DNA of 64,000 nt, from positions 1 through 64,000 of the forward strand of contig JAPLEJ010000040.1 of assembly GCA_026391435.1 (NCBI GenBank). The letters are read 5' to 3'. This stretch comes from Bacteroidota bacterium. GTDB taxonomy: Bacteria; Bacteroidota; Bacteroidia; Chitinophagales; Chitinophagaceae. Below, piece by piece: positions 63,249 through 64,000 of the stretch. The stretch's first letter is position 1; each line of letters begins with the position of its first letter. The position numbers were made by a program, and so were the translations under genes. The notes under the pieces were generated by a model that had not been told where the DNA came from, did no database searches, and saw only the letters and a program-made list of their open reading frames with translations.

Positions 63249-63256
63249 CAAAGTTA
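63249..63256 (-). promoter_or_regulatory. Putative -7 box for mqnC
   Basis: The minus strand reads TAACTTTG, matching TAnnTTTG, 22 bases before the start. A TTTC lies 18 bases further upstream as a weak -33 candidate. Confidence 0.42.
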
Positions 63257-63365
63257 CATGATTAACACCTTGTTGAAAAGCACTATTTTGGTTGATTTTA
63301 TCGGTTTTCGATAAAATTAAATGACCATAGCAAGCAATAGAAAAGGAACTATTGTACTTATTAAG

Positions 63366-63373
63366 TAATTTTG
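63366..63373 (+). promoter_or_regulatory. Putative -7 box for the M16 peptidase gene
   Basis: TAATTTTG matches TAnnTTTG, 9 bases before the ATG, so the leader would be nearly absent. Confidence 0.32.
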
Positions 63374-63381
63374 ACCTCTTT

Positions 63382-64000
63382 ATGATACAATTTGAAAAAT
63401 TTGAACTTGCCAATGGCCTAAAAGTCATTGTACATCAGGATAGCAGCACACCTATGGCCGTGGTGAATGTTTTGTATAATGTAGGTGCGAAAGATGAGGA
63501 CCCTAAAAAAACAGGCTTCGCCCACTTATTTGAGCATTTAATGTTTGGGGGTAGTGTCAATATACCTGTGTATGATGAGCCCTTGCAACGCGCAGGTGGC
63601 GAAAACAATGCTTATACCACCAATGATTTAACCAATTATTATTGTCAAATTCCTGCCGAAAATATTGAAACTGCATTTTGGTTAGAAAGTGATAGAATGT
63701 TATCACTTGCTTTTAGTGAAAAAAGTTTAGAAGTACAACGCAAAGTAGTTTGCGAAGAATTTAAAGAACATTATATCAATAAGCCCTATGGAGATGCTTG
63801 GCATAAAATGAGGGAGTTGGCATACACAAAGCATCCTTATCGTTGGATGACCATTGGCGCTTCACTAGCCCATGTGGAAGATGCAAAAATGCAAGATGTA
63901 AAAGATTTCTTTTTCCAATTTTATCGACCTAACAATGCCATTTTAGTTGTCACAGGAAATGTTACCACTGCTCAAGTAAAACAATTGGCTGAAAAATGGT
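63382..64000 (+). CDS. M16 family zinc peptidase, 5' part
   Basis: The frame starts at ATG 63382 and is open to the right edge, so only the N-terminal ~206 residues are seen. The inverted zinc motif HxxEH is present as HLFEHLMFGG, with a later glutamate in VCEEFKEHY that would be the third ligand. M16 peptidases usually come as pairs of such domains, often processing periplasmic peptides; the partner, if any, is outside the window. Confidence 0.9.
   Translation, partial: MIQFEKFELANGLKVIVHQDSSTPMAVVNVLYNVGAKDEDPKKTGFAHLFEHLMFGGSVNIPVYDEPLQRAGGENNAYTTNDLTNYYCQIPAENIETAFWLESDRMLSLAFSEKSLEVQRKVVCEEFKEHYINKPYGDAWHKMRELAYTKHPYRWMTIGASLAHVEDAKMQDVKDFFFQFYRPNNAILVVTGNVTTAQVKQLAEKW

Noticed and set aside
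63228-63428. N-terminal extension of mqnC
   Set aside because: The added residues match nothing in MqnC and overlap the divergent M16 gene.
1-64000. tRNA, rRNA, CRISPR, insertion sequences, phage genes
   Set aside because: I looked for tRNA-like cloverleafs, repeated spacers and transposase or phage motifs and saw none; without a dedicated scan a small RNA could still be missed.

Overview
The window is a dense stretch of bacterial chromosome from a Bacteroidota member, most likely a Chitinophagaceae-like organism. That placement is inference from several features. Overall base composition is AT-rich. Start codons rarely have a Shine-Dalgarno sequence. TAnnTTTG boxes, which resemble the Bacteroidota -7 promoter element, sit before many genes. 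The gene content also fits: tandem OmpH/Skp genes after bamA, a two-gene methionine synthase, 30S protein THX, futalosine-pathway menaquinone synthesis, and many Tat-exported sugar oxidoreductase/isomerase proteins. No gap between genes exceeds about 260 bases. I see no rRNA, tRNA, CRISPR array, insertion sequence or prophage.

Layout. 1-7.3 kb: cell-envelope genes (3' end of uppS, bamA, two OmpH/Skp chaperones, murI), then rpmH-rnpA-yidD and a manganese-type superoxide dismutase. 7.3-18.1 kb: tadA, a lipoprotein cytochrome c, and a two-sided sugar-metabolism region. That region holds two Gfo/Idh/MocA oxidoreductases, three TIM-barrel isomerases, an orphan gluconate-2-dehydrogenase subunit 3-like protein, a class V aminotransferase, an aldehyde dehydrogenase and an anchored glutathione peroxidase; four of these carry twin-arginine signals. 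18.1-29.5 kb: dusB, a CPBP protease, cdsA and psd, housekeeping enzymes, a trans-sulfuration PLP enzyme, a deoxyhypusine-synthase homologue, an M28 peptidase and rpiB. 29.5-35.4 kb: tatC, a CNNM/CBS protein, an aldo/keto reductase and an lptC-outer-membrane protein-coaX group. 35.5-38.6 kb: a small accessory-looking patch with MeaB GTPase, FkbM methyltransferase, family 2 glycosyltransferase, a small CxxC membrane protein and THX. 38.7-52.4 kb: HU, exonuclease III, an unknown exported protein, a LOG protein, split metH, YceI, recR, an Ig-like lipoprotein and a UvrD-type helicase with a C-terminal nuclease. 52.4-64 kb: an SRPBCC protein, kup, a GH10-like lipoprotein-associated hydrolase, MarR, VanZ, gcvH, serS, an ECF sigma/anti-sigma/beta-barrel group, mqnC and the 5' part of an M16 peptidase.

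How the parts fit. TatC could export the twin-arginine sugar enzymes, and the cytochrome c lipoprotein could accept electrons from a periplasmic sugar dehydrogenase whose large GMC subunit is not encoded here. MetH, the PLP trans-sulfuration enzyme and MeaB point to methionine and cobalamin-linked metabolism. Nothing in the window is clearly a new defence or mobile system. The best leads are the sugar-oxidation cluster lacking its catalytic subunit, the deoxyhypusine-synthase homologue, the anti-sigma factor with an internal repeat, and the hairpin in the long metH leader.
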